Shown here piece after piece: positions 41,175 to 48,828 of a DNA stretch of 64,000 bases. The notes under the pieces were generated by a model that did not search any database, was not told where the DNA came from, and saw only the letters and a list, made by a program, of their open reading frames with translations. The stretch is taken from positions 40,266-104,265 of the IMG/VR virus record IMGVR_UViG_3300030329_005959, one strand, 5' to 3'. The translations under genes and the position numbers were made by a program. Position 1 is the first letter of the stretch, and the number at the start of each line of letters is the position of its first letter. This DNA comes from a virus.

Positions 41175-43254
41175 CAGTTCCTGGGAACCCTCCAAATCGG
41201 GGGTTGGAGGGAGTATAGTTATCTAATCCTACGAAAGTTGAGGAGCTATAATCTTTAGTGACCCCTGAAAAAGCTCCGCTTCCTGTTAAGTGAAACTCAC
41301 CCGTATGGATATCGAGCATCCCACTATTAATAGCGGGACTCCCTGTCGTCCCGTCCCACCACGCGACCAAGCTGTCTTTGCCATACAAAAGTGGCTCTGT
41401 TCCTTCGGGCAATCCGTCACCCGTCCCCCCTGTCAATGTGCTCATCAGCCCTATGCACTCGCTGTATAATCGTGGAACATGAGTAAAAGAATTAGTTATT
41501 TCCCATGGAGAAACGATACGCTTTCTTAAAAAACGTATTTCTTCTTCCTTTAAAGCCCTCTTCCACAACCCCCACATTCCTAGATTTCCGTTCATTGTGG
41601 TAACATGCTTAGTCCCCTCAGGCCAGTTAAAAGGATCAACATCGGCGGTGGGGAAATATTCCACAGCTCCAAGCATAAACGTTTCTGGTAATGCTGCATA
41701 AGGTGTTCCGTCTGATTGCCAACCCTCATACCGTTGATTCCACGAAGCAAAGTTTCCTAAATTATTTTGTAAAACCTCTGCATCTATCGGCAAGAATTGC
41801 TTTACCCCATCTACAAAGAATTCTATCATTGTGGTAGCGTCATCTCCTTCTCCATTAATAAAAGGAGCTGTCCCCGTCCGATGTCTAATGATATATTGAC
41901 GCCATTCTTCATTCTCTTCTCTAGCTAGTTGCGGGGCACCTAAAGCTTGAGTGCGCCAAGCTGTTTCGTTAGTGTCTGTCGGATGAAGGGTGTGCCCAAT
42001 GTATTGAGCTTGGACATTGTAAGCGGGGCTTGAACTGAGGTTAATATTAAGGAATCTCCCCGCTGGCCACACCCCATTGTCGGCTTGAGAAGTGCTAAAA
42101 ACCCCCGCTCCCAACGGAGAGTTTTCATTGATGTTCGCCCACCCCACAATAGTCCAGTCACCTCTTGGATCTAACGCTCCAGTAACCTCAGGATCAGTGG
42201 TATGGAAAAGGCCGCTAAACTCTGGGGCTCCCCCTAATTGTGCCCCTGACAACTTAACACAAGGGAAAGATTCGGAGTTCTCACCCCCTGACCTAAAAAG
42301 CAATTGGTCTGCTGTGTTAAATCTCTTTCGGCACGCTGTTAACCTTTTAGTGCAACCATCTTTTTGCCAAAAACTGGGGTTTTTTTCAGGATGGTTTCCT
42401 GTGTTAAAATCTGCGACAGACACATAAACCGTCTTGAGAGGTGACCCAGCGGCATTGGGGTTTCCTCCACCATACGGGGGTAGTAAGATGGTGGGGCTTT
42501 CTACTATGACTATATCCCCTTTGCTATATCCTTTAGTTGCATTCCACCCGAGACTTTCATCAGCCAAAAAATCACTTTGGGATTGGTTTCCATCAGGATC
42601 AAGAGGGGCGTTATATTGAGGGACCACACCACTCCCACTTGAGTCTAGAAATGGTCGCCCATTTTCCATTTCCACGGGTAACCCTTGATAACGACATCCT
42701 TCCCCTCTATATTGCCAATAACAAAATCTACCTTGGACCCCTCTAGAATTAACACTAAAGTTTTCTATATCTAGGGGAGAATTCAGCTCAAACTCTACAA
42801 ATATCTTAGACTCTTGAGTCTTTCTCCCCATTATCCATTCCTCATCCAACAACTCAGCTTTACTATCGGCTACACCGAATGGGTTTCCTCCGTCAAAGTT
42901 GTCATCGTCTAAAAACTTAACTTGGACCTTTTTCCTGACGGTTTTTGCGTTTTTAAAATCTTTAAAATTTTGGAGTAGATTGGTGATAATATTATTTTTA
43001 TTACCAAGTCTTACTTTTGGGCGCGGCAACTTACCGTCTCCCAGCATATCAAATCCTTCGCTTTCGATAGCGATGGGCACATATTGGAGACCTTGCCATT
43101 TTATAGGGTCACTATAAATAGCCCCTCCATGAAAACCCACAAACAAGCTGGGCTTATTAATCCTATCGGGGTAAAACTTAAATAATTCAAGGACAGCTGT
43201 AGGCTGCAAATCTAGAAGACTACTTGCTGCCTTATTTTTTCCTTCTCCCGCCAT
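41146..43254 (-). CDS. gpL-like minor tail protein with inserted and C-terminal carbohydrate-type domains
   Basis: A 702-residue protein, about three times lambda gpL. The first ~310 residues follow gpL (LQPTAVLELFKFYPD; QGLQYVPIAIESEGFDM; LPRPKVRLGN) and end with cysteines C178, C187, C301 and C308, the likely 4Fe-4S ligands. Between the second and third is a ~110-residue insert (WNATKGYSKGDIVIV and NPSFWQ), similar to chitin-binding CBM5/12 modules. After 312 a LamG-like concanavalin domain follows (GDWTIVGWANI; IRFLRKRI). First gene of the - strand tail operon. Confidence 0.8.
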   Translation of the reverse strand: MAGEGKNKAASSLLDLQPTAVLELFKFYPDRINKPSLFVGFHGGAIYSDPIKWQGLQYVPIAIESEGFDMLGDGKLPRPKVRLGNKNNIITNLLQNFKDFKNAKTVRKKVQVKFLDDDNFDGGNPFGVADSKAELLDEEWIMGRKTQESKIFVEFELNSPLDIENFSVNSRGVQGRFCYWQYRGEGCRYQGLPVEMENGRPFLDSSGSGVVPQYNAPLDPDGNQSQSDFLADESLGWNATKGYSKGDIVIVESPTILLPPYGGGNPNAAGSPLKTVYVSVADFNTGNHPEKNPSFWQKDGCTKRLTACRKRFNTADQLLFRSGGENSESFPCVKLSGAQLGGAPEFSGLFHTTDPEVTGALDPRGDWTIVGWANINENSPLGAGVFSTSQADNGVWPAGRFLNINLSSSPAYNVQAQYIGHTLHPTDTNETAWRTQALGAPQLAREENEEWRQYIIRHRTGTAPFINGEGDDATTMIEFFVDGVKQFLPIDAEVLQNNLGNFASWNQRYEGWQSDGTPYAALPETFMLGAVEYFPTADVDPFNWPEGTKHVTTMNGNLGMWGLWKRALKEEEIRFLRKRIVSPWEITNSFTHVPRLYSECIGLMSTLTGGTGDGLPEGTEPLLYGKDSLVAWWDGTTGSPAINSGMLDIHTGEFHLTGSGAFSGVTKDYSSSTFVGLDNYTPSNPRFGGFPGTDGFSHGRTI

Positions 43255-43261
43255 ATTTTTA

Positions 43262-43295
43262 TTTACACTTTATTACCCTATTATATAATAAAGAA
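43262..43295. promoter_or_regulatory. Divergent promoter region with shared palindromic -10
   Basis: On the + strand TTTACA (43262-43267), 16 bases, TATAAT (43284-43289), six bases, ATG 43296. The palindrome TATTATATAATA (43279-43290) also gives TATAAT on the - strand (43280-43285), with TTTAAT 16 bases upstream (43302-43307), pointing into the tail operon that starts at 43254. One element may therefore fire both ways. Confidence 0.55.
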
Positions 43296-44021
43296 ATGAA
43301 AATTAAAGACCTAAACGACGCTGCCACAGTATGGCCCTTTTTTTACGATTACTCTGTGAGGTCTAAGCCCTATAGCGGCTGTGAGTCCCCGTCTGCTATC
43401 CTGAGGAAAGAAAAAATAAAAGGTTTCTTTGAGGATTTAGGGCACTCTTGTGAAATATACAGAGCGGAAGAAGATGGAGAGCCCTTTGGTTTCATGTTTA
43501 CCAAAGTAGAGAAAGATTTCATGTATCTCAGCTTTGCTTTCGGGATTAGTTCTAGCAGTAAATTCTCCCATACAAAATGGACGGAGTGTATTTACCGTCT
43601 TTTTGACTTACTTCTAGAAAAATACAAAAAAAATTATTTTGTAGCAGAAATAAGAAGAGAACACAAAGTGGAAGCATTTAAAAAGTGGATTGAAAAATAT
43701 CAAAAAAAAGCTATACTCTTTAAAGATCCAAAAAATACTATTGTTTGGTGTAAATCAGAACGTATGAGTGTAATATTTAAAGTTGTCGGGACAAATAAGA
43801 CAACAGAACATTTGATGGGCAAAGAAGCCTCGTTAGGATATACCCGTAAAGGGCCGCGTTGTGTAGTGCGGGAGCTTCTTTTCGAAGATCAGCGTTATAT
43901 TTTAGATGAAAAAAGTATTGACTTCCTTTCTGATCATGTTTTAATCCACGGGTTGCTGTCAGACGACAAAGAAAATGTCGGAAGAATAGCGCTTAAATTT
44001 GAGCCACAAAAGATAAAATGA
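43296..44021 (+). CDS. Hypothetical protein, weak GNAT-like N-terminal half
   Basis: A 241-residue protein starting at ATG 43296, fitted to the promoter just upstream. EEDGEPFGFMFTKVEKDFMY, then a helix (KWTECIYRLFDLLLEKY) and a VEAFKKWIEKY helix, resemble a distant GNAT fold, but no acetyl-CoA loop is convincing. The C-terminal ~90 residues (KTTEHLMGKEASLGYTRKG) are unassigned. First gene of a + strand run toward the lysis region. Confidence 0.5.
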   Translation: MKIKDLNDAATVWPFFYDYSVRSKPYSGCESPSAILRKEKIKGFFEDLGHSCEIYRAEEDGEPFGFMFTKVEKDFMYLSFAFGISSSSKFSHTKWTECIYRLFDLLLEKYKKNYFVAEIRREHKVEAFKKWIEKYQKKAILFKDPKNTIVWCKSERMSVIFKVVGTNKTTEHLMGKEASLGYTRKGPRCVVRELLFEDQRYILDEKSIDFLSDHVLIHGLLSDDKENVGRIALKFEPQKIK

Positions 44022-44215
44022 ATTGCGTTAACTATAGAGTATATAACCGCAAAGGACAATACCACCACTGCTACAGCCCATCTCTAGAGGGAGCTTTGGA
44101 TTGGGCAATCGACTGCGCTAAAGTAGTCCACGGATCGGTGCGAGAAGTTTATCCCGATGGAGAAGAAAAAGAGATCTTTTCAGTAAAAGAAAAAGCCAGT
44201 GCTAAAGGCAATTAA
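44018..44215 (+). CDS. Small hypothetical protein
   Basis: A 65-residue protein overlapping its predecessor by 4 bases (ATGA). It is a compact sequence (YRVYNRKGQYHHCYSPSLEG, then ALDWAIDCAKVVHG) of the kind common in phages. No known motif. Confidence 0.55.
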   Translation: MNCVNYRVYNRKGQYHHCYSPSLEGALDWAIDCAKVVHGSVREVYPDGEEKEIFSVKEKASAKGN

Positions 44216-44453
44216 ATCACTTATAAAATCTGTAGAGCTTTTTTTGACTTTAAAAAACAAAAAGTTCTATTATGACTTACACAAAGAACACAGAAAAACA
44301 GAAGATGAACTTATTAAAGAAATCGAAAAACTTAGGGATACTGGTGATAGCAATGACGCTTCCCGCGCTGACCTCTTGCGGAAACGGCTCCGTATGGAAA
44401 ATGAGCAATTTGAACATTTATCAGCCTTCTACTCTAAGATTGAAGAAGAATAA
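44199..44453 (+). CDS. Helical small protein, candidate inner-membrane spanin (Rz-like)
   Basis: An 84-residue protein from GTG 44199. The N-terminus (LKAIKSLIKSVELFLTL) is amphipathic to hydrophobic, followed by a long charged helix (HKEHRKTEDELIKEIEKLRD, then RLRMENEQFEHLSAFYSKIE) with coiled-coil character. A lipoprotein gene is nested out of frame in its second half, as in Rz/Rz1 pairs. The weak membrane helix is the main argument against Rz. Confidence 0.42.
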   Translation: MLKAIKSLIKSVELFLTLKNKKFYYDLHKEHRKTEDELIKEIEKLRDTGDSNDASRADLLRKRLRMENEQFEHLSAFYSKIEEE

Positions 44454-44583
44454 CCCTGTTCATACCCAAGATGGCCTTTATACCCCTCAGACTGACGAAG
44501 TGTGGCACTCTGACGCTCGATATAGAGAACTAGAGAGAGAGGTTTACTACTTGCCACGGCATCAAATACTAGCTGACAAATAA
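44305..44583 (+). CDS. Lipoprotein, candidate outer-membrane spanin (Rz1-like), nested in another frame
   Basis: A 92-residue protein from ATG 44305 with a lipoprotein signal: basic N-terminus (NLLKKSKN), hydrophobic stretch (LGILVIAMTLPAL) and the lipobox L-T-S-C. The mature part is polar with some prolines and ends YREL-EREVYYLPRHQ. It overlaps the 44199-44453 gene by 149 bases in a different frame, the hallmark of Rz/Rz1-type overlapping spanins. Both lie near the holin and endolysin genes. Confidence 0.55.
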   Translation: MNLLKKSKNLGILVIAMTLPALTSCGNGSVWKMSNLNIYQPSTLRLKKNNPVHTQDGLYTPQTDEVWHSDARYRELEREVYYLPRHQILADK

Positions 44584-44596
44584 TCCCATTTAGGGG

Positions 44597-44624
44597 TTGA
44601 CAAAGATTTTCCACTAACTAATAT
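44597..44624 (+). promoter_or_regulatory. Sigma70-like promoter, leaderless geometry
   Basis: Perfect TTGACA (44597-44602), 16-base spacer, TAATAT (44619-44624), then eight bases to ATG 44633. It drives the single outer-membrane gene, which has its own terminator. Confidence 0.75.
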
Positions 44625-44632
44625 ACATAAAT

Positions 44633-45322
44633 ATGAAGACACTACTGTTTAGTCTCGTAACACTGTTGGGCGTTACTCTTGGTAACGCAGGTCTTAGCGC
44701 TGTAGATCTTGCAGAAAACATTTCTGTGGACGCTAGCGTTTCTTACAGCAATCTTTCCACTAGTGGCGGCTTGGCTGTCAGGGAGGATTCTTTGGGTTAC
44801 TCCGTGCTTCTTGGCACTTCGTTTGAAGGTGGGGTTGCTTCGGTCGGCGTTGATATCTACGATGCTGACGGAGGAACTGACACTGACCTTTCGATTTCTT
44901 GGGCGCGTCCAGTAACTATTCTGGGGCAATCTCTTGAAGCAGAGATTTATTTTCAGCAAATCGAATCTTCTTACGGAGGTTGGGAGGAAGCTGGTCTTGG
45001 TCTGACCTATTCTAATGAATGGGCAGATGTAACTGCTACTTTGTGGCATGAACTAGGGACCGATGCTTCTTATGGAGTTGAAATCACTGTTTCCCGTGAC
45101 TTTACTGTTCCTGTAGAGAATCTTACCGTTAGTCCATTCGTTGCTGTAAATATTGCTAACGATTATAATGCAGTAGAGGTGGGGGTTTCTGCTGATTATG
45201 ATTTTGGTAACAATCTTTCTGTAGGTGCAAAAGTTTCTTATAACCACAATGATGTAGATGGATCTGCCTACTCCCTCGATAACGATTGGGTCGTAGGTGC
45301 AGGGTTTAACTACAAATTCTGA
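44633..45322 (+). CDS. Secreted outer-membrane beta-barrel protein (moron-like)
   Basis: A 229-residue protein with a signal peptide (KTLLFSLVTLLGVTLGNAG, cleavage likely near 20-24) followed by about eight amphipathic strands (for example YSVLLGTSFEGGVASVGVDI and VSPFVAVNIANDYNAVEVGV), ending in K-F, the C-terminal aromatic recognised by the barrel-assembly machinery. Size fits an 8- to 10-strand porin-like barrel. It is flanked by a near-consensus promoter and a strong terminator, as in phage morons. Surface masking or superinfection exclusion is a natural role (inference). Base composition is richer in GC than the neighbours. Confidence 0.75.
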   Translation: MKTLLFSLVTLLGVTLGNAGLSAVDLAENISVDASVSYSNLSTSGGLAVREDSLGYSVLLGTSFEGGVASVGVDIYDADGGTDTDLSISWARPVTILGQSLEAEIYFQQIESSYGGWEEAGLGLTYSNEWADVTATLWHELGTDASYGVEITVSRDFTVPVENLTVSPFVAVNIANDYNAVEVGVSADYDFGNNLSVGAKVSYNHNDVDGSAYSLDNDWVVGAGFNYKF

Positions 45323-45346
45323 TTGTAATCCCCAACAAATAATAAG

Positions 45347-45377
45347 AAAAGCCTCCCTTTTTTGGGAGGCTTTTTTT
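45347..45377 (+). terminator. Rho-independent terminator
   Basis: The stem AAAAGCCTCCC / GGGAGGCTTTT (45347-45374) with a T6 loop is followed by a T run to 45377. It ends the outer-membrane protein unit. Confidence 0.88.
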
Positions 45378-45400
45378 GTATTCGGTGTAAATAAATAAAC

Positions 45401-45718
45401 ATGGAACCCGAAAAGTCTATTTTAAAGGAGTTTCTTAACGGCGGGTGGTTGGTCCCATTAGTGGGCGCTGCGGCGATGTTAGCTAGGCTTTTGTCGGGCA
45501 ACAATGAACTGTCGTGTAAACAGCAATTAAAAAGAATATTAACGGCAGCTATAGCTGCTGGTGTTGCTTGGTTTGTCTTAGAGCAAACTGATGTTTCGTC
45601 GTTAACCAAGGCTATTACATATGGCATTATCGGTGTTGTGAGCCCCGAAGTCATATCTGGTATAGTGCGACTAGGAGAAAAGTTCGCCAAGAACCCAGAA
45701 AAATTTATTAAAAAATGA
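45401..45718 (+). CDS. Holin (LydA-like)
   Basis: A 105-residue protein with three hydrophobic segments: GGWLVPLVGAAAMLARLL (14-31), ILTAAIAAGVAWFVL (46-60) and AITYGIIGVVSPEVI (71-85), flanked by charged ends with a lysine-rich tail. Size and plan match LydA-type holins (Phage_holin_3). It leads a three-gene unit with 45715-46320 and the endolysin, each overlapping by 4 bases. A TAAATA sequence lies 7 bases before the ATG, but no matching -35 is seen. Confidence 0.75.
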   Translation: MEPEKSILKEFLNGGWLVPLVGAAAMLARLLSGNNELSCKQQLKRILTAAIAAGVAWFVLEQTDVSSLTKAITYGIIGVVSPEVISGIVRLGEKFAKNPEKFIKK

Positions 45719-46320
45719 GACCCAAGTTCATAGTCTATTGCCTCGCAGCTATTTGTTTAACTTTTGCTTTTAAAGGTTTGCTTCTCACTGAAGATATTGA
45801 CGAAACTCTAAAGGAAAACGCTCGCCAGTCTGAGTCCTCTATTATGGAAATAGGAATGTGCTTTGATTGGTATGGAGTTATTATAGTAGATTCTGTGGTT
45901 AAAACATCTAACGGTGTTATCACACCAGCAGAAATGGTGGAGGTTTTGGAAGAAGAGAGTGCCTATAAAGATGAGTATTTAGAAGGATACAAAAAAGATA
46001 TCACTCCTCAAGAGGTGGAGTTCGCTGAATTTGTTTTCGAACAAGAAAAAAAAATAAGCGTTTATGTAGAAAGGCTTATTGCTTGGGGAAAGGGTAACGA
46101 TATAGACAGTATCCGAGCTTCTATTCCTGTTATGTATGAAATGACTGACCCCACAATTGAGGCCATTAACAACATAATGGACACAAAAATGTATTACAAT
46201 GAGGAACAGTCAGCAATTCTTCACGGAAAAATAAAACTTTACTCTGACTTTATGATTTTAGCGGTTGTTCTATCGGTTGTAATGTCAGTGTGTGCGTCAC
46301 TTAGTAGGAGGTGTAGATGA
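45715..46320 (+). CDS. Two-TM protein with periplasmic helical bundle, between holin and endolysin
   Basis: A 201-residue protein with a hydrophobic N-terminal helix (FIVYCLAAICLTFAFKGLLL) and a C-terminal one (DFMILAVVLSVVMSVCASL), separated by ~155 polar helical residues. This TM-helical bundle-TM plan resembles the four-helix sensor module of chemoreceptors, without any signalling domain. Its position between holin and endolysin suggests a lysis-timing or antiholin-like part, but the sequence does not prove it. Confidence 0.55.
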   Translation: MRPKFIVYCLAAICLTFAFKGLLLTEDIDETLKENARQSESSIMEIGMCFDWYGVIIVDSVVKTSNGVITPAEMVEVLEEESAYKDEYLEGYKKDITPQEVEFAEFVFEQEKKISVYVERLIAWGKGNDIDSIRASIPVMYEMTDPTIEAINNIMDTKMYYNEEQSAILHGKIKLYSDFMILAVVLSVVMSVCASLSRRCR

Positions 46321-46937
46321 ATTTTAAAGGTAAAAAAGAAGTAGTCAAAGCAGTCCAAAAGCTTTTGGGTGTTTCTTCTGACGGGGCAGATGGCCCTGTG
46401 ACATGGAATGCTATCTTAGCTAAACTCTCCACAAAGGAAACTACAGCGCCTAAGGGGACCATTCCTGAAAAAATGGTTTCATTAGCAAGGGAAGAAATAG
46501 GAGTATCCGAAGTGGATGGCAGTAATTGTGGACCTAGAGTGGATGAATACAAAGCGGCTACATGGCTGGACGCTGATAAGGGTTGGCCTTGGTGTGCTGC
46601 CTTTATTTGTTGGTTAGTCAGGGAAGCTATGGAGGGAGAGGCCGTATCGTTTAAACGCCCTAGAACGGCGGGTGCATGGGATTTTGAAAACTGGGCTAAA
46701 CAAGAATCAAATAGAGGTGTAGAATTGCGTAAGCCTACAAACGAAGATATTAAAGCTGGTGATATTGTTGTGTTTACATTCTCTCATATTGGTATCGCCG
46801 TAGCTGACGTAGACTCAAGCGGTTACGTTAAAACTATTGAAGGTAATACCAATGGTGCTGGTAGCCGAGAGGGTGGCTCAGTCTTGGAAAAAAATAGGCA
46901 CGTTTCTAAGATCAGAAGTAGGATAAGAATTCTGTAG
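46317..46937 (+). CDS. Endolysin: peptidoglycan-binding domain plus CHAP amidase
   Basis: A 206-residue protein. The first ~40 residues (KEVVKAVQKLLGVSSDGADG, then PVTWNAI) form a PG_binding_1-type domain. The remainder is a CHAP domain: catalytic C93 in GWPWCAAFICWLV, H157 in FSHIGIAV, and the EGNTNGAG segment that carries the third residue. It has no signal peptide, so it needs the holin to reach the wall. It starts inside the stop of the upstream gene (ATGA). Confidence 0.87.
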   Translation: MNFKGKKEVVKAVQKLLGVSSDGADGPVTWNAILAKLSTKETTAPKGTIPEKMVSLAREEIGVSEVDGSNCGPRVDEYKAATWLDADKGWPWCAAFICWLVREAMEGEAVSFKRPRTAGAWDFENWAKQESNRGVELRKPTNEDIKAGDIVVFTFSHIGIAVADVDSSGYVKTIEGNTNGAGSREGGSVLEKNRHVSKIRSRIRIL

Positions 46938-46944
46938 ATTTTTA

Positions 46945-46972
46945 TTGACACCGAGGCTCAAACCTCTACTAT
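46945..46972 (+). promoter_or_regulatory. Sigma70-like promoter, leaderless geometry
   Basis: Perfect TTGACA (46945-46950), 16 bases, TACTAT (46967-46972), and eight bases to ATG 46981. It resolves the start of the next gene, since the alternative upstream TTG start coincides with the -35 box. Confidence 0.75.
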
Positions 46973-46980
46973 TGGTGTTG

Positions 46981-47475
46981 ATGAAAGAACAAGCGATTCA
47001 AGTCCGCAAACAAGACATCCTCAAGTATGTATTGGGGGAGTCTGGTTACCATCCTATCGAGATCTCCCTTGATGAAGAGTATCTGCTCAATGAGAGATAC
47101 GAGGTTTTCGACCTCTTCATTTATGATTGTTCTTCGAAGAAAAAAATTGTTCAAGGAGTTGACTATATTAATTTCTTTAAAGAAGTTGATAAATTGAGAC
47201 AGAAAATATTGAGTGGAGAACACATAAGCAAGAGAGAAATCTTCTCGATGTGCGTTGAATTGGCTGAAATCGCCCCCAAGAAAGTTTTAATTGACAACTC
47301 TCTTGATTTGTCTGATATGCCTGTGGTTGACAGTGAGGCAATTAAAAAAGTATTTGGCTTAGATAAGCCTCGACCCAAGTTCGCTGATTTTAAAATGAGC
47401 GAAGAAGATCACGCCTTGGAAGAATACGAGGCAGAAAAAAGGAAACTATTTGATGGACTTGAAGAAGATGAATAA
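46981..47475 (+). CDS. Hypothetical acidic protein
   Basis: A 164-residue protein starting at ATG 46981. It opens KEQAIQVRKQDILKYVLGES and is largely helical with an acidic end (HALEEYEAEKRKLFDGLEED). No domain recognised. First gene of a unit with MazG-like, basic small and pyrophosphatase genes. Confidence 0.6.
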   Translation: MKEQAIQVRKQDILKYVLGESGYHPIEISLDEEYLLNERYEVFDLFIYDCSSKKKIVQGVDYINFFKEVDKLRQKILSGEHISKREIFSMCVELAEIAPKKVLIDNSLDLSDMPVVDSEAIKKVFGLDKPRPKFADFKMSEEDHALEEYEAEKRKLFDGLEEDE

Positions 47476-47836
47476 ATTTTCAGAATTAGAAAGCAACGTA
47501 ATCCGTTGGGCGCAAGAACGAGGCATTTTTGATCGAGGGGATGCCTTGGCTCAGTTAGACAAGACAGAGGAAGAACTTGACGAAACAATCCATGCTGTAA
47601 AAGCTCTGCGAAACTGGGAGCTTGCTATGAAGCACGACCCCAAAAATGTTAACCCCCAAACAATAGAGTCTTTGAAGAATGAGGTCGCTGATGGCATTGG
47701 TGATATGCTGGTGACAATCATTATTGCGGCTGAAATGCTCAACCTTGAGAGTATCGAGTGTTTGCAGTTGGCCTACGATGAGATCAAAGACAGGACGGGT
47801 AAGATGGTGGGAGGCCAGTTTGTGAAAGACAAATGA
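47468..47836 (+). CDS. MazG-like nucleotide pyrophosphohydrolase
   Basis: A 122-residue protein from ATG 47468. The all-alpha NTP pyrophosphatase signature is clear: K-T-E-E-E-L-D-E-T (the EExxE metal site) in the first half and EVADGIGDMLVTIIIAA (the ExxD site) in the second. Such phage enzymes hydrolyse NTPs or (p)ppGpp and tune the nucleotide pool. Overlaps both neighbours (ATGAATAA at the start, ATGA at the end). Confidence 0.78.
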   Translation: MNKFSELESNVIRWAQERGIFDRGDALAQLDKTEEELDETIHAVKALRNWELAMKHDPKNVNPQTIESLKNEVADGIGDMLVTIIIAAEMLNLESIECLQLAYDEIKDRTGKMVGGQFVKDK

Positions 47837-47973
47837 AGAAAAAACAATCATCCTCTTATCAAGAGAAAAAAAAGAAGAGTTTCAAAGGATTTAATTCTCG
47901 CAAGAAAACTTCTTTCCTGAAAGGAAGCAAACATTACAAGAAAAAATATCGCGGTCAGGGCAGAGTCAAGTGA
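47833..47973 (+). CDS. Very basic 46-residue protein
   Basis: A 46-residue protein rich in lysine and arginine (starting M-K-K-K-Q-S-S-S-Y, with EKKKKSF, SRKKTSF and HYKKKYRGQGRVK). It overlaps the MazG-like gene by ATGA and the pyrophosphatase by GTGA. The charge suggests DNA or RNA binding, but that is only a composition argument. Confidence 0.6.
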   Translation: MKKKQSSSYQEKKKKSFKGFNSRKKTSFLKGSKHYKKKYRGQGRVK

Positions 47974-48497
47974 ACCTAGTTAATGACATTCCTATCACTG
48001 TCGATGATTTCGATCATGTAAGCTGCATTGTAGAAATCCCCAAGGATACTAATACAAAATACGAATATAACGAAAGATTAAATATCTTTGAGTTAGATAG
48101 GTGTTTAGTATCCTCTTTGCAATATCCAATAAACTACGGTTTCATTACTCAAACTTTAGCGTTAGATGATGATCCTTTAGATGTTCTGATTTTCAATCAT
48201 GATCCCATCGACAGGGCTAGTCTAGTCAGGTGCAGGGTGATGGGTGTGTTAGGTTTCGAAGATGGCGGTAAGATAGACAATAAGGTAATTGCCGTTCCCC
48301 ATTGGTCTCCTCAAGAAAAATATTCTAAACTTGGTGATATCGAATCCGCGCATCTAAAAATATTTAGGCAGTTTTTTAAAATATATAAAATAGATCGCAA
48401 CTCAGAAACTAAAGTAGGAGAGTGGAGATGCGCTAATACTGCTTTAAAAACAGTAAAAGAGTCACATCGCAGGTGGCTCAATGGAGCTTGGAATTAA
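47970..48497 (+). CDS. ppa: Inorganic pyrophosphatase (type I)
   Basis: A 175-residue protein starting at GTG 47970. The family features are VEIPKDTNTKYEYNE, the YPINYGFI strand, ALDDDPLDVLIF (the D-x-D-P-x-D-V-L active-site motif) and DNKVIAVP, which carries the second acidic metal site. It hydrolyses pyrophosphate made by DNA and nucleotide-sugar synthesis. A natural helper for the polymerase and the sugar cytidylyltransferase in this phage. Confidence 0.85.
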   Translation: MNLVNDIPITVDDFDHVSCIVEIPKDTNTKYEYNERLNIFELDRCLVSSLQYPINYGFITQTLALDDDPLDVLIFNHDPIDRASLVRCRVMGVLGFEDGGKIDNKVIAVPHWSPQEKYSKLGDIESAHLKIFRQFFKIYKIDRNSETKVGEWRCANTALKTVKESHRRWLNGAWN

Positions 48498-48553
48498 AAA
48501 TTCTGTTGAAATTCTATAAAAAGTGTAGATAATAGTAACAACAAATAAATATC

Positions 48554-48742
48554 ATGGATGTCATTTTACAATTATTTCAGGATAACCCTTGGTTTGGCGT
48601 GGTAGCAGCTGGTATTGCCTTTGCTTCTGCTATTACTGCTGCTACTCCTACCCCTAAAAAGGGTAGCTTTTGGGCTAAAGTTTATGGGATCATCGACTGG
48701 GCTGCTCTGAACATCGGGAAAGCCAAAGATAAGGGAGAATAA
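48554..48742 (+). CDS. Small membrane protein
   Basis: A 62-residue protein with one hydrophobic stretch (WFGVVAAGIAFASAITAATP) near the start and a cationic amphipathic end. A terminator follows, so it may be a one-gene unit. It could be a pinholin-like or tail-associated membrane peptide. An AT-rich leader (ACAAATAAATATC) precedes the ATG, without a Shine-Dalgarno sequence. Confidence 0.6.
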   Translation: MDVILQLFQDNPWFGVVAAGIAFASAITAATPTPKKGSFWAKVYGIIDWAALNIGKAKDKGE

Positions 48743-48760
48743 ATTACTTAATCTTTCATA

Positions 48761-48793
48761 AAAACCTCCGCCCCTTGTGGTCGGGGGTTTTTT
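48761..48793 (+). terminator. Rho-independent terminator
   Basis: The stem AAAACCTCCG / CGGGGGTTTT (48761-48791) has a T6 run (48788-48793). It ends the small membrane gene; the next promoter's -35 begins two bases later. Confidence 0.78.
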
Positions 48794-48794
48794 G

Positions 48795-48822
48795 TTGCTA
48801 TAATAGAGCCAACAGATATAAT
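48795..48822 (+). promoter_or_regulatory. Sigma70-like promoter, leaderless geometry
   Basis: TTGCTA (48795-48800), 16 bases, TATAAT (48817-48822), six bases to ATG 48829. A second TATAAT (48799-48804) overlaps the -35. Confidence 0.6.
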
Positions 48823-48828
48823 AAGCGT

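Noticed and set aside
46945-46981. Upstream TTG start for 46981-47475
   Set aside because: The TTG is part of the promoter -35 box; ATG 46981 fits the promoter geometry.
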